From positions 310,001 to 374,000 of the forward strand of contig JASBSS010000001.1 of the NCBI GenBank assembly GCA_030148805.1: 64,000 nt of DNA, written 5' to 3'. How positions within the stretch are numbered: position 1 is the stretch's first letter; the number at the start of each line of letters is the position of its first letter. The stretch comes from Thiogranum sp. (GTDB lineage Bacteria; Pseudomonadota; Gammaproteobacteria; DSM-19610). Of this stretch, positions 9,376-18,339 are shown one piece after another. Position numbers and translations under genes: made by a program. The notes under the pieces were generated by a model. It did not search any database. It was given only the letters and a program-made list of their open reading frames with translations, and was not told the DNA's origin.

Positions 9376-11037
9376 TCACAGCGCCAGCCCCCCGGCGCCG
9401 CGCCGCTCGGTAACCTTCGCCACCAGGTCGATACGGGGCTTGAAGCTGTCGGCGTCGGCCGCCTCCCACCAGTGCGCGTAAGCGGTCTCCTGGGGCGCAT
9501 CGATTAAGCTGTTTGCCGGCACAAAGGTATGCACATCACCCATCGCCCGCGCCTCGGCGGCGTTGATCCGGGTGCTCAAATGGTGCGGCGCGAGATCGCG
9601 TGGATGCGTCAGGCCGACCGCGGCGACGATATTGGCGAGCGACGCCACGGTCTTTTCATGGAAACGCGCCGCCCGCTGTGCCTGGACATCCACCACCAGG
9701 CCCCGCTGGCGCCATTTGTCCTGGGTGGTGATGCCGGTGGGACAGGTGCCCAGATGACAGCGCTTGGCCTGAATACAACCGATGGAGAACATGAAAGCCC
9801 GGGCGGCGTTGCACCAGTCGGCGCCGAGCGCCAGGTTGTGCGCCAGTCCCATGCCCGAATAGACCTTGCCGCTGGCCGCCAGACGCACATGGCGGCGCAG
9901 GCCGGTGCCGACCAGCGCGTTGCGCACCAGCACCAGGCCTTCGATCAGCGGCATGCCCACCCAGTCGGACAACTCCTGTGGCGCCGCGCCAGTACCACCC
10001 TCGGCACCGTCGACGACGATGAACTCCGGATAGATGCCCGTTTTCAGCATCGCCTTCATCACCGCCATGACTTCATGCGGCTGACCGACGCACAGCTTCA
10101 GGCCGACCGGCTTGCCCCCGGACAGCTCGCGCATTCTGGCGGCGAACTCCAGCATCTCGACCGGGGTGGAAAATGCCGAGTGCGCGCGCGGCGACAGACA
10201 GTCCTGGTGCGCCGGGACCTGACGCGCCTGGGCGATCTCCGGGGTCACCTTCTTTCCCGGCAGCAGCCCACCGTGACCCGGCTTGGCGCCCTGGCTGAGT
10301 TTGATTTCCGTCATCTTGACCTGTTCGCGCTGTGCGTTGTCGGCGAACTGATCCGGATCGAAACGTCCCTTGTCGTCACGGCAACCGAAATAGCCGGTAC
10401 CGATCTCCCAGACGATGTCACCGCCGTGCTTGAGATGGTATTTGCTCAGACCGCCTTCGCCGGTGTCATGATAGAACTCACCCTGCCTGGCCCCCAGGTT
10501 CAACGCCTCGATCGCCCGGGGCGAAAGCGCGCCGAAACTCATCGCGGAGATGTTGAACACCGAGGCGCTGTAGGGCTTTGCGGTTTGCTCGTTGCCGACC
10601 GTAATCCGCGGATGTTGGTCGGGCTCGGACGCCGGCGCGATGGAGTGCGACACCCACGAGTAGCCTTCCTGGTCCATGTTGCGTTCGCTGCCGAACGGCT
10701 GGGTGTCGGTCTGACCGCGGGCGCGCAAGTGCACCAGGTTGCGCGCCTCGAAGCTGTAGGGCGTGCCCTCGAGGTCGTCCTCGACGATGTATTGTCTGAG
10801 GAAGGGACGCAGGTCGTAGAACAGCCAGCGGATGCGGGCGGCGACCGGATAGTTTCGCATCAGGGTAAAACGGCGCTGGAACCAGTCGTACACCCCGAGC
10901 AGAAGAATCGGCAAGGCGAGGAGAAACAGCAACCAGCCCCACGGACTGACCCGCGCCAAAGCGAGCGCCGCCAGCATCATGGCCATGGCGATCAGCGGCA
11001 GCAGTGCGCGTCGTAGGGCGTTGAGCAGCGATATCAT
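9376..11037 (-). CDS. FMN-binding glutamate-synthase-family membrane protein
   Basis: 553 residues. Two hydrophobic N-terminal segments (about 10-50) anchor it, followed by a GltB-type FMN barrel: MSFGALSPRAIEALNLGA, GEGGLSKYH, KLSQGAKPGHGG, DGAEGGTGAAP. The 3Fe-4S cluster motif CIQAKRCHLGTCPTG is present. The amidotransferase domain of true glutamate synthase is missing, as in the stand-alone GltB2/archaeal-type family whose function is mostly unproven. It may transfer electrons at the membrane. It lies upstream of cyoA in the same direction with a 153-nt gap, so co-transcription is uncertain. Confidence 0.88.
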   Translation of the reverse strand: MISLLNALRRALLPLIAMAMMLAALALARVSPWGWLLFLLALPILLLGVYDWFQRRFTLMRNYPVAARIRWLFYDLRPFLRQYIVEDDLEGTPYSFEARNLVHLRARGQTDTQPFGSERNMDQEGYSWVSHSIAPASEPDQHPRITVGNEQTAKPYSASVFNISAMSFGALSPRAIEALNLGARQGEFYHDTGEGGLSKYHLKHGGDIVWEIGTGYFGCRDDKGRFDPDQFADNAQREQVKMTEIKLSQGAKPGHGGLLPGKKVTPEIAQARQVPAHQDCLSPRAHSAFSTPVEMLEFAARMRELSGGKPVGLKLCVGQPHEVMAVMKAMLKTGIYPEFIVVDGAEGGTGAAPQELSDWVGMPLIEGLVLVRNALVGTGLRRHVRLAASGKVYSGMGLAHNLALGADWCNAARAFMFSIGCIQAKRCHLGTCPTGITTQDKWRQRGLVVDVQAQRAARFHEKTVASLANIVAAVGLTHPRDLAPHHLSTRINAAEARAMGDVHTFVPANSLIDAPQETAYAHWWEAADADSFKPRIDLVAKVTERRGAGGLAL

Positions 11038-11800
11038 GACGCACCCATCTTGCCTGAAGAACGCCGGCAGACGGTTAACATTTGAATCGCCGGATTCGCT
11101 TTGCCGAGGACCGGCGGAAGATGACTTCGACGATCGCCTACAGCCGAAAAGCGGTCGGAGCCTTCTGTCACCCTATAGCTCAGTTTTGCGTTAAATTCAG
11201 CGGCAATATTGTCAGAATGATCCGGCAGCCTCCGACCCGGTTGCCCGTTGTCGGCGGTGCTTGGGAAAGCACCGCCCCGCGCCGTCCGACAGCCAGTGTC
11301 ACCCCATTCCTTGAAAACCCCTGGTCATTGAATTCCGGCTGCCGAAAACCCGATGACGAGGTCTGGTTCGCAAGCCACAGCATGACCGGGGAAGCCACCC
11401 CGCCAACGGTGAGTGCATCACGCCGTATCATGATATGCGCCTGACCGCCGACCACCGAAAGACCCCGATGGAGATCCTTGCGTGTGCCGCACCGAGTCAA
11501 TCCGGCGACACCGTTCTCACGAGCCGTATGGACTTACGGATTGATTTGCGCAGTCCGTTATCCATAAGAAACGCCTATGAGAGCAATAGCAACAAAGTCT
11601 TGGACGCGAAATAGGGCTGTGACTAGGCTGACTGACATAGCTCATCGGAACACCAGCGGCAGCTCGAAACGTCGACCACGGGAAGCGGTGTTCGCACCGG
11701 CCGGTCTGTGAGAAACGGCCTTGATAGCGACAACGAACAGAAGCGAATCCGCGGTCGCCTGTCCGACAGGCGAGGCAAAACTCAATGGGAGGTACCGGTT
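11038..11800. other. Long intergenic region between GltB-like gene and porin gene
   Basis: 763 nt separating two divergent genes. Several short open frames exist on both strands but none has a ribosome site, family motif or membrane/signal pattern, so I annotate no gene. It presumably holds both promoters and a long leader. GGGAGGT at about 11787-11793 is the ribosome site of the porin gene. Confidence 0.5.
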
Positions 11801-13174
11801 ATGTCCATGCATGCATCACCCCATCTAAGCTCCAGCGCGGCAGGCGTGTGCGTGCTTGCGCTCTGCACCGCCTCCACGGCCTACGGCATCGGCGTACCGG
11901 CCCCGCCCGCGCCGGTGTCACCTCCCCAGACCGGCGGCTTCACCCAGGCACTGGTAAGCGGTCGTGCCAACATCGAGCTTCGGCCCCGCTACGAATACGT
12001 ACACGAAGACAACAGCAAGACCAATGCGAAGGCCTTTACCATCCGCTCGCGGGTCGGCTACACCAGTCAGCGCTGGAAGGCCTTGTGGATCGGGCTCGAG
12101 GGCGAGGCTGTCTCGCATCTCAATGACAGCGACTATTTCGACACCACCAACTTCAGCAAAGTCGGGACGGATTCACTGGTACCCGATCCGGCCACGACGG
12201 AAATCAATCAGGCCTACCTCGGTATCCATGCCTCAACCGGGCCTGCCCTGGTAAGAAAAACCCAGTTACGCGCCGGGCTGCAGCGCCTGGTACTGGACAA
12301 CGACCGCTGGATCGGCGACGTGCGCTGGCGCCAGAACATGCAAACGCTCGACGCCGTCAGCCTTTACAGCACCGCCATTCCCCATACCCGCCTCCAGTAC
12401 GCATTCGTGGAGCGGGCGAACCGCATATTTGGCAACGACTCGGTCTTCCAACAGTACAAATTCGATGCCGCTCATCTGATCAATCTGGCCTACCAGTCCC
12501 CCTGGGGTCAATGGGTGGGTTACGCATACTTGCTGGATTTCAAGGATCTCAAAAGGACGAACTCGGGAATACCCGCGCCCGCTCAGTTCAACGAACAGCA
12601 GCTTTCGACCAACACCTTCGGTATCCGGCTGACCGGCGCACGCCCCCTCAGCAAGGCTTTTACGCTGCTCTATGAGTTGGAATGGGCCAAACAAAAAGAC
12701 GCCTACAACAACCCACTCAGCATCGACGAAGACTACTACCTGGTCCAGTTCGGGGGGAAATTCAAGGCCGGCCCGCTGCCCCTGACACTCCAGGCAGCCC
12801 GCGAACACCTCGGCGGAAATGGGACGAGCTCGCTGCAGACGCCGCTTGCCACGGTGCATGCCTTCAACGGCTGGGCGGATAAATTTGTCGCCGCCAACTC
12901 GACCAACCCTGCACAAGGCTTGAACGACAACATGCTCATGGTGGCAACCAAAGTTGCGGGCGTCAAGTTCGTGGTCGCCTACCACAAGTATGAAACCGAT
13001 GCCGGCAGCAACGACTACGGGGACGAGTGGAATTTTCTTGCCGCAAAAAAATACGGCAAGAACTGGATGACGGGCTTCAAGTTCGCCACCTTTGAACGCG
13101 CCAGCGACAACCCCATCGCCGGCATGGTGGATACCACCAAGGCGTGGGTGTGGGGTGAGTTCCAGTTCAACTGA
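11801..13174 (+). CDS. Alginate-export-like outer-membrane porin
   Basis: 457 residues from the ATG at 11801, preceded by GGGAGGT; an in-frame GTG at 11708 is less likely. The signal peptide ends near TASTAYG. The mature part alternates short beta strands with turns (RPRYEYVHEDN, AFTIRSRVGYTS, TQLRAGLQRLVLDN, YAYLLDF) and closes with a strand ending in WGEFQFN, with the aromatic-rich terminal strand of an outer-membrane barrel. The pattern fits the alginate-export/AlgE-like porin superfamily found in many proteobacteria that do not make alginate. The solute is unknown. It is followed after 31 nt by a second porin. Confidence 0.8.
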   Translation: MSMHASPHLSSSAAGVCVLALCTASTAYGIGVPAPPAPVSPPQTGGFTQALVSGRANIELRPRYEYVHEDNSKTNAKAFTIRSRVGYTSQRWKALWIGLEGEAVSHLNDSDYFDTTNFSKVGTDSLVPDPATTEINQAYLGIHASTGPALVRKTQLRAGLQRLVLDNDRWIGDVRWRQNMQTLDAVSLYSTAIPHTRLQYAFVERANRIFGNDSVFQQYKFDAAHLINLAYQSPWGQWVGYAYLLDFKDLKRTNSGIPAPAQFNEQQLSTNTFGIRLTGARPLSKAFTLLYELEWAKQKDAYNNPLSIDEDYYLVQFGGKFKAGPLPLTLQAAREHLGGNGTSSLQTPLATVHAFNGWADKFVAANSTNPAQGLNDNMLMVATKVAGVKFVVAYHKYETDAGSNDYGDEWNFLAAKKYGKNWMTGFKFATFERASDNPIAGMVDTTKAWVWGEFQFN

Positions 13175-13205
13175 TACCGCGGCGGCTTTCGGCACGAAGT
13201 TCAGG

Positions 13206-14309
13206 TTGAATCGATCCAACTTAGTGCACATCTGGGCGCTGCTTGCGCCGGCCTCCATGGCCGGCGCGGCATGGGGGTTGGAAATCAATCGCAACTTATC
13301 CCTGAGCGGCACGATGGCCGCCGCCACGCAGTGCCAGCGTGCAACCGGGGCGCCGGGCTTTGCAGACAGTTGCAAAGGCGCCGGCATCATTCAACCGGAG
13401 CTGAGCTATAGGCCGACGCAATCAGACGAGCTACAGGCCAAGTTCGGCTTCGCGCTCGGCAACGGTCTTAACGGAAACTCGCCCTTTGCGCTCGCGCCCT
13501 GGTCGGCCGATCTTGAACACGACGTGAAGAACATCAACGGTCATCGACATGACCACCTCCTGACCGCCTGGTACCGACGCGACTTGCGCCTTGACGGCCA
13601 ACGTCTCGGCCTGACCGTCGGGATCGTCGACGCCACCGATTACCTCGATAAAAACCGCTACGCCAACGACGAATACCAGCAGTTCATGAACGCGGTGATG
13701 ACCAACGGGCCCAATGTCTTCCTGCCTTCATACGATCTCGGCTTCGTCCTGGAATGGGAGACTGAGCATTGGTCCGTGCGCGCGCTGGCGATGGACGTGG
13801 GCGAGAACGACGACGGAAATTCCTATCGGTTCTATGGCCTACAAGTCGCGCACGGCGTCCGTAACCGGTTTGGCGCCGGGAATTACCGGCTCATTCTCGC
13901 CGCCGGCAGCCGCGACTTTCTCCACCACAGCGGCACCCACGCCGAGAACCGGCGCGGTGTGCTGTTCTCTTTCGACCAGGAGTTCGGCAGACTGCTCGGG
14001 GCCTGGACCCGCTTCGGCTGGGAAAGCGACCAGGCGGCGGTCGAGCACAATGCCATCTACTCGGCCGGGATCGAGCTGGAAGGAACGGCGTGGGGGCGCG
14101 GCCGTGACCGTCTGGGTCTGGGCTTCGCCCGCCTCGACGGCGGCAGCCTGGATATCGCTGAATCCTGGGTGGTGGAATCCTATTATCGCTGGCAACTCAC
14201 CGCCGCCTTGAGTCTGAGCGCAGATCTGCAATATCAGAACGACACCCACACCGACGGACAAGGGCCGCAGGGCTGGATCGCCGGCCTGCGGGCCGTCGCC
14301 GAGTTCTGA
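13206..14309 (+). CDS. OprB-like carbohydrate/anion-type porin
   Basis: About 367 residues if started at the TTG at 13206; a GTG at 13224 is also possible, and no strong ribosome site decides. A signal-like segment (VHIWALLAPASMAGAAWG) precedes the mature barrel. Motifs of the OprB family are visible: GIVDATDYLDKNRYANDEYQQFMN, FGFALGNGLNG, and a C-terminal strand ending AVAEF with terminal Phe. Family members take up sugars or small solutes. Its position beside the sulfur/thiocyanate block is compatible with uptake of small anions, but that is a guess. The gene stops 5 nt before the end of the convergent DUF1641 gene. Confidence 0.8.
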   Translation: MNRSNLVHIWALLAPASMAGAAWGLEINRNLSLSGTMAAATQCQRATGAPGFADSCKGAGIIQPELSYRPTQSDELQAKFGFALGNGLNGNSPFALAPWSADLEHDVKNINGHRHDHLLTAWYRRDLRLDGQRLGLTVGIVDATDYLDKNRYANDEYQQFMNAVMTNGPNVFLPSYDLGFVLEWETEHWSVRALAMDVGENDDGNSYRFYGLQVAHGVRNRFGAGNYRLILAAGSRDFLHHSGTHAENRRGVLFSFDQEFGRLLGAWTRFGWESDQAAVEHNAIYSAGIELEGTAWGRGRDRLGLGFARLDGGSLDIAESWVVESYYRWQLTAALSLSADLQYQNDTHTDGQGPQGWIAGLRAVAEF

Positions 14310-14314
14310 AGGCT

Positions 14315-14785
14315 CTAAAGCGGCGCTCCAGAGCCCCCGGGGGACACCGACACCTTTGTCGCAGCTTCAAGATTACGGCTCAGGTGGCCGCCCAGGACAC
14401 AGACCAGACGCAGCGTGTCCCGGGTGCCCGGATCCCGCAACAGGCGCAGCAGACCCCCTCCTGCGCCACTGCCTGTCGGGTCACTGACCAGCTCCCGGCT
14501 GGTCGCCGTCAGGGCGTCGGCCAGTGCCTCCAGCAAAGACTGGCATTCGCTGCGCTCGAGCGCCTGGAGCAGCCGCATCAGGCCAGGGTTACGCGTAACC
14601 CGGTCGAGCAATATCAAGCCCTCGTTGACCGCCGAGGACATACGGGTGACGATATCGTCGGACATCGCATCCCGGGCCGCCGTGACCAGCGTTGCCAACT
14701 CCAACAGGTGGCGAAGATCGGCCGCACCCACATTTTCCTCGATCCGCCCGGCGGGCCCATCGGATAGATTTGTCTGCGAACTCAT
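14315..14785 (-). CDS. DUF1641 protein
   Basis: 156 residues, mostly helical and soluble. Features such as LLELATLVTAARDAMSDDIV and DPGTRDTLRLVCVLGGHLSRNL match the DUF1641 family, which is often encoded next to SQR-like flavoproteins or formate dehydrogenase-like genes. Function is not established. It begins 10 nt after the SQR-like gene stop, so they are almost surely co-transcribed. Last gene of the minus-strand block. Confidence 0.8.
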   Translation of the reverse strand: MSSQTNLSDGPAGRIEENVGAADLRHLLELATLVTAARDAMSDDIVTRMSSAVNEGLILLDRVTRNPGLMRLLQALERSECQSLLEALADALTATSRELVSDPTGSGAGGGLLRLLRDPGTRDTLRLVCVLGGHLSRNLEAATKVSVSPGGSGAPL

Positions 14786-14795
14786 CGTCGGCTCC

Positions 14796-15929
14796 TCAAA
14801 GCAGACCGCGGACGCTGCTCCAGTACAACTGGTTGTACGACATCTTGAACCAATGCATGGACTTGTTCGCGGGCTTCAGGTCAGGGGGATTCTGATAGTT
14901 GAACATAGCGTAAGTGGCCTGATCGTGACCGGCTTCGATAAAACAGTACACCTTACCGTCGTACTCGCGCACCGGTTCGCCGATCTTGACAATGGAGGCG
15001 ATATTCTCGGCCACCACCTCGGCCTCGAAATGCGCCGCCGAGCCGGTCTTGCTCACGGGAAGGTTTGTGGTATCCCCCAGTACGTAGACATTGTCGTAGC
15101 CCGCCATGGTGAGTTGATGGCGATCGGTAGGTATCCAGCCTGCCTGCCCGAGCTGGTTCTCTTCGATGACCGCCATGCCTCGATGGGCTGGAATGGAGAT
15201 CAGAAGGTCATAGGCATACTCCGTGTCCTCTTCACTTCGAATGATCCGGTTTGCTACGTCCACCTCTTTAAGATTGAACAAGGTTTCGTAGGCCACTTCC
15301 ATGCGATCGAATTCCGGCTTGGCCCATTTGGCGACATTCTCGATGCTGTGAATCCGGTTGATGGGATAGTGGTACTTGATTTCCACCTGGTCGCGGATGC
15401 CACGCGCCTTGAAAAAATCGTGCAGTGAAAACGTCGCTTCCACCGGCGCAATGGGACACTTGTGGGGCACCCCCACCACGAGAGCGATCCTGCCTCCCTG
15501 GAAATTGCGTAGTGCCTTGTACATCTTTATCGCGCCCGCCTCGGAATAGAACGTCTCTGAGCCCTCCACCAGTCCGGGAATCTCCTCTGGCACCATGCGC
15601 GATCCGGTCGCTATCACCAGAACGTCATAACCGAATACGCGATCCGAACCGGTTCTCACCTTCTGTTCGTCCAGCATGAAATGCTTAACCGGATCGACGT
15701 GAAACTCGATACTGGGTTCCAACAGGCTGGCCTGGTCCCTGTAGAGGGCATCAGGCATCATTTGTCCAAAGGCTACGTACAACAGCCCCGGTTGATACAT
15801 ATGTCGGTCGCTCGCCGAGAGCATCGTCAGCGTGACCTTGCCGGCGCGCAGCTCCGCCGATAACCGGCGCGCCAGATTGTTGGCGACGATGGTACCGCCC
15901 GTCCCGCCACCGACCACTAGGATTCGCAT
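14796..15929 (-). CDS. Sulfide:quinone oxidoreductase-like flavoprotein
   Basis: 377 residues. The FAD-binding motif VVGGGTGGTIVANNL is at 5-19, YQPGLLYVAFG at 45-55 is the SQR-family active-site strand, and GDTTNLPVSKTGSAAH at 285-300 is the second FAD motif. There are only two cysteines, C158 (VPHKCPIAPVE) and C329, matching the conserved pair that carries polysulfide in SQRs; the third Cys of classic type I enzymes is absent. The C-terminus (FKMSYNQLYWSSVRGLL) is amphipathic, as in membrane-associated SQR. It would oxidise sulfide or a related sulfane and reduce quinone. It sits with TusA and DsrE carriers in the thiocyanate block. Confidence 0.85.
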   Translation of the reverse strand: MRILVVGGGTGGTIVANNLARRLSAELRAGKVTLTMLSASDRHMYQPGLLYVAFGQMMPDALYRDQASLLEPSIEFHVDPVKHFMLDEQKVRTGSDRVFGYDVLVIATGSRMVPEEIPGLVEGSETFYSEAGAIKMYKALRNFQGGRIALVVGVPHKCPIAPVEATFSLHDFFKARGIRDQVEIKYHYPINRIHSIENVAKWAKPEFDRMEVAYETLFNLKEVDVANRIIRSEEDTEYAYDLLISIPAHRGMAVIEENQLGQAGWIPTDRHQLTMAGYDNVYVLGDTTNLPVSKTGSAAHFEAEVVAENIASIVKIGEPVREYDGKVYCFIEAGHDQATYAMFNYQNPPDLKPANKSMHWFKMSYNQLYWSSVRGLL

Positions 15930-15988
15930 TGCATTCTCCCGTCTCCAGCCACCGTTACCGCGGTAGCGCTAGCTCGCTTTCAGGCGAA

Positions 15989-16225
15989 CTATTTCGCCTT
16001 CCGGACTTTGATATGCCAGACTTCGCCGACCTTCTCGCTGCCGATCATTTCGTGGCCGACCTTCTCCACCCATTCCGGCACGTCAGACGCCGAGCCCTGG
16101 TCCGTTGACAGCAACTCGAGGGTATCGCCCACCTCGGCCTGTTTCATGTACGTGATGAGTTCCATCAACGGGCCCGGGCAGAACGTGTTGCAGGCGTCTA
16201 TAACCTTGGTATCACTCATGCTCAA
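15989..16225 (-). CDS. tusA: TusA-family sulfur carrier
   Basis: 78 residues, the normal size. The CPGP motif at 16-19 carries the persulfide Cys. The rest (GDTLELLSTDQGSASDVPEWVEKVGHEMI) is the TusA alpha/beta fold. TusA proteins hand sulfane sulfur between rhodaneses, DsrE proteins and oxidising complexes. It lies 28 nt after dsrE and 59 nt before the SQR-like gene, which indicates a sulfur-trafficking role rather than tRNA thiolation; that is inference. Confidence 0.92.
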   Translation of the reverse strand: MSMSDTKVIDACNTFCPGPLMELITYMKQAEVGDTLELLSTDQGSASDVPEWVEKVGHEMIGSEKVGEVWHIKVRKAK

Positions 16226-16253
16226 TTCCTCATTCCGATCGCAGGGATGCGCT

Positions 16254-16643
16254 CTAAAATGTCAGCAGCTGGCCATCTTCCGACTCGTTCAAAAATACGG
16301 TCAACCCGGTCGGGGGTCCGAACTGCGGGTCGAGGTCCTCCGGAGCGATTTTCAACAAATCGACAGCCATCGAACAGGGCAACAAGCTCGCATCCCCCAG
16401 TTCGGCCGCCTGATGAAACAGCTGCCTGAAACCGGGAACGCCGTCGGTCTGCAACAACCGTCCAAACTCACCTTCGCTCGGCACTTCAATCTCCCGGCCC
16501 TTGACGAAATAGCTCAAGGCGTTCATGGAGAAAAACACTGTCACCTGATCACCGGTGGCCGCGGCGACGGAAGCCAGCATGGCCGCCATCTGCAGTTTCT
16601 CCCGACTGGCCGAGGCACATACGATGCAGATTTTTCTGGACAT
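16254..16643 (-). CDS. DsrE/DsrF-family sulfur-relay protein
   Basis: 129 residues. It begins MSRKICIVCASASREKLQMAA and has the family core TVFFSMNALSYFVKG and LGDASLLPCSMAVDLL, where the central Cys is the candidate sulfur carrier. Members (DsrE, TusD, DsrE2/DsrE3) bind sulfane sulfur and work with TusA. Neighbouring tusA and SQR-like genes support a role in cytoplasmic sulfur transfer. A decayed relative appears fused to a CbtA-like remnant just upstream (16678-17337). Confidence 0.85.
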   Translation of the reverse strand: MSRKICIVCASASREKLQMAAMLASVAAATGDQVTVFFSMNALSYFVKGREIEVPSEGEFGRLLQTDGVPGFRQLFHQAAELGDASLLPCSMAVDLLKIAPEDLDPQFGPPTGLTVFLNESEDGQLLTF

Positions 16644-16677
16644 TCTAAGCGTCTCTCGTTAATGGAATTCGGATCGA

Positions 16678-17337
16678 CTACCTGTCGGTTGCCGGCGTGC
16701 GCCCGCCGCCATACCGCGGAATGCTACCCAAGGACCCGGACGGGTCGTGGCGGTAAGCGAATAGCTGACGGCCGCGCCCTATTACGTGCCCTCCGATAGG
16801 TGCAGTCCCAATGCTCCCGCCATTGCAAACGGTGCTACCTGCGTCCCCAGGACACCCGTCGCTGAGCGCCGGGACAGTCTGTGGGAAGCCAAAGCCCCGG
16901 CCGGCGCGAGATTCCGCCGCCCCGAAAGGCCCCGCGCTGCACGTCGACGGCACGCCGGCGTGGGCTTTCAGGAAATACGTCAGCGCACTCATGGATAAAC
17001 AAAACACCGTATAACCGGCCATGCCCAGGAGCACGCCATCACTCCAACCCAACCGGGACCTTCGCCTGACCCGGCATGAAGTGGCAACCGACGCGGCCAG
17101 CATCGTCATCAGTGCCACGGCACTCAATAAATAGGCAATCAGGCTGTAGAGCTTGCGTGGCCCCGAGGAAGCCGCGCCCGGCTGACGCGCCTCGATCAAG
17201 TCCATCGCCGCGTGCCACCCTCCCAGCGTAAGCGCCCCCGCGACCCGGTGCTCCTGCTCCAGCCCGGCATCGCCGACCAGCGAGGCAAGCGCCGTCATGA
17301 GCAGGAGCCCGTAGAACACGATCTGACGAGGGTGCAC
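16678..17337 (-). pseudogene. Decayed CbtA-like / DsrE-like chimeric remnant
   Basis: An open frame of 219 codons from a GTG at 17337, 31 nt after the stop of the intact cbtA. Its first part (RQIVFYGLLLMTALASLV, LYSLIAYLLSAVALMTML, LLGMAGYTVF) follows the membrane segments of CbtA but lacks the His-rich loop. It then continues VFCLSMSALTYFLK, which resembles VFFSMNALSYFVK of the DsrE gene immediately downstream. After that the frame loses resemblance. A different frame of the same DNA reads VLGTQVAPFAMAGAL, resembling the later DsrE core, which suggests a frameshift. I read this as a duplicated cbtA joined to a duplicated dsrE fragment, now degenerate. A functional small membrane protein cannot be excluded. 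Confidence 0.5.
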
Positions 17338-17368
17338 GGGTCGTCGTCCATCCGGCCTGGTGAGGATC

Positions 17369-18094
17369 TCAATACCGAGCCGATAGAATGCGCCGGGCCG
17401 CCCATACCGATCCCAGACCTAGCGCGACCCAGAGTGCCGCGTTGGCCAGCGCAGTGGCGGTGATGAACTCCCCCGCGAGCTGCGCGAGCTGGGCGGCCAC
17501 CTCCGGGGTTTGTTCGGGGAAGGCAGCCGCCGGCGGTTTGGGCGCCCCGATCAGATGGGGCGCCAGCAACACACCTGCACCCGCCCAACGCCAACGGTTG
17601 GTGCCGAAAGCCATCCACGCCAGGCCGGCTGCGCTACAGAGCACGCTCAACAGCCACCAGAGCTGTCGTGCTTCAAGCGGCGCGGCACTGGCGCCCGGGA
17701 TTTCCGGCGGCAGTCCGATCGCGGGGGCCACGTAGAAGACTACATACCCGGCGAATCCCCACAGCAGCCCCCGCCAACAGATTCCGCTTGACGGGGTTCG
17801 CTGCGCCCACCGCGCCACCAGGACCGGTAGGAGCACCAACGCCAGGCCGGCGGCTATCAGCACATTCGACAACAGGGTGTAGCCGGTTCGTTCAACCCCC
17901 GGCGCCGGCTTCCAGACCGTTGCTTCCGGCTCGTGCGCGTGGTGATCGTGCGCGTGAGCGGTCCCGGTGGTCTGCTCGAACCGTTCAGCGCTCTGGATGA
18001 TCGGAATCACCCGCCAGTGTTGAACGGCAGTGATCAGGATGCCGGACAATACGCCAATCAACAGCGCGTAGCTGACGATTTGTCGAAATAGCAT
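17369..18094 (-). CDS. cbtA: Predicted cobalt transporter subunit CbtA
   Basis: 241 residues from the ATG at 18094, preceded by GGAGACCGAAGG. It starts LFRQIVSYALLIGVLSGIL, the CbtA first membrane segment, followed by a His-rich loop (HAHDHHAHE) likely to bind metal, then four further membrane segments with the family motif GFAGYVVFYVAPAIGLPPEIPG. CbtA with CbtB was proposed as a cobalt/cobalamin-linked uptake system. Placed directly after cbtB and within the thiocyanate hydrolase block, it probably supplies Co for that enzyme. A degenerate second copy follows. Confidence 0.9.
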   Translation of the reverse strand: MLFRQIVSYALLIGVLSGILITAVQHWRVIPIIQSAERFEQTTGTAHAHDHHAHEPEATVWKPAPGVERTGYTLLSNVLIAAGLALVLLPVLVARWAQRTPSSGICWRGLLWGFAGYVVFYVAPAIGLPPEIPGASAAPLEARQLWWLLSVLCSAAGLAWMAFGTNRWRWAGAGVLLAPHLIGAPKPPAAAFPEQTPEVAAQLAQLAGEFITATALANAALWVALGLGSVWAARRILSARY

Positions 18095-18116
18095 GGCCTT
18101 CGGTCTCCGCCCTGGG

Positions 18117-18311
18117 CTAATGACAGGGAAACGCCTGGGAGTGGCGCATGTCATGGGCGGCATTGTGAACCGCCGGGGTCTCTATAAACACCGCCCCGTA
18201 AAGAATCACCACGCCGATCAGGCCGGCCAGCAACAGCTGAATGGGCGCGGCCACGCTGCCCGTTAAAGCCTTATCCGAAAAGACGGTCTCGTTTGAAAGT
18301 GTGTTTTGCAT
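18117..18311 (-). CDS. cbtB: Predicted cobalt transporter subunit CbtB
   Basis: 64 residues with a single membrane segment (IQLLLAGLIGVVILYGAVF) and the conserved His-containing C-terminus HNAAHDMRHSQAFPCH, the CbtB metal-ligand tail. The gene lies 22 nt before the cbtA start, the usual cbtBA order. CbtB is thought to pass Co(II) to CbtA. In this position it ties cobalt acquisition to expression of the cobalt-dependent thiocyanate hydrolase. Confidence 0.92.
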   Translation of the reverse strand: MQNTLSNETVFSDKALTGSVAAPIQLLLAGLIGVVILYGAVFIETPAVHNAAHDMRHSQAFPCH

Positions 18312-18339
18312 AGTGGGTCTCCTAATGGACTCAGGGAAC

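Noticed and set aside
9529-11016. A 495-codon plus-strand open frame opposite the glutamate-synthase-like gene
   Set aside because: Antisense shadow; the minus-strand product has complete FMN and 3Fe-4S motifs.
11082-11500. Open frames on both strands in the long gap between the glutamate-synthase-like and porin genes
   Set aside because: No ribosome site, no hydrophobic or motif pattern, and the two strands overlap each other.
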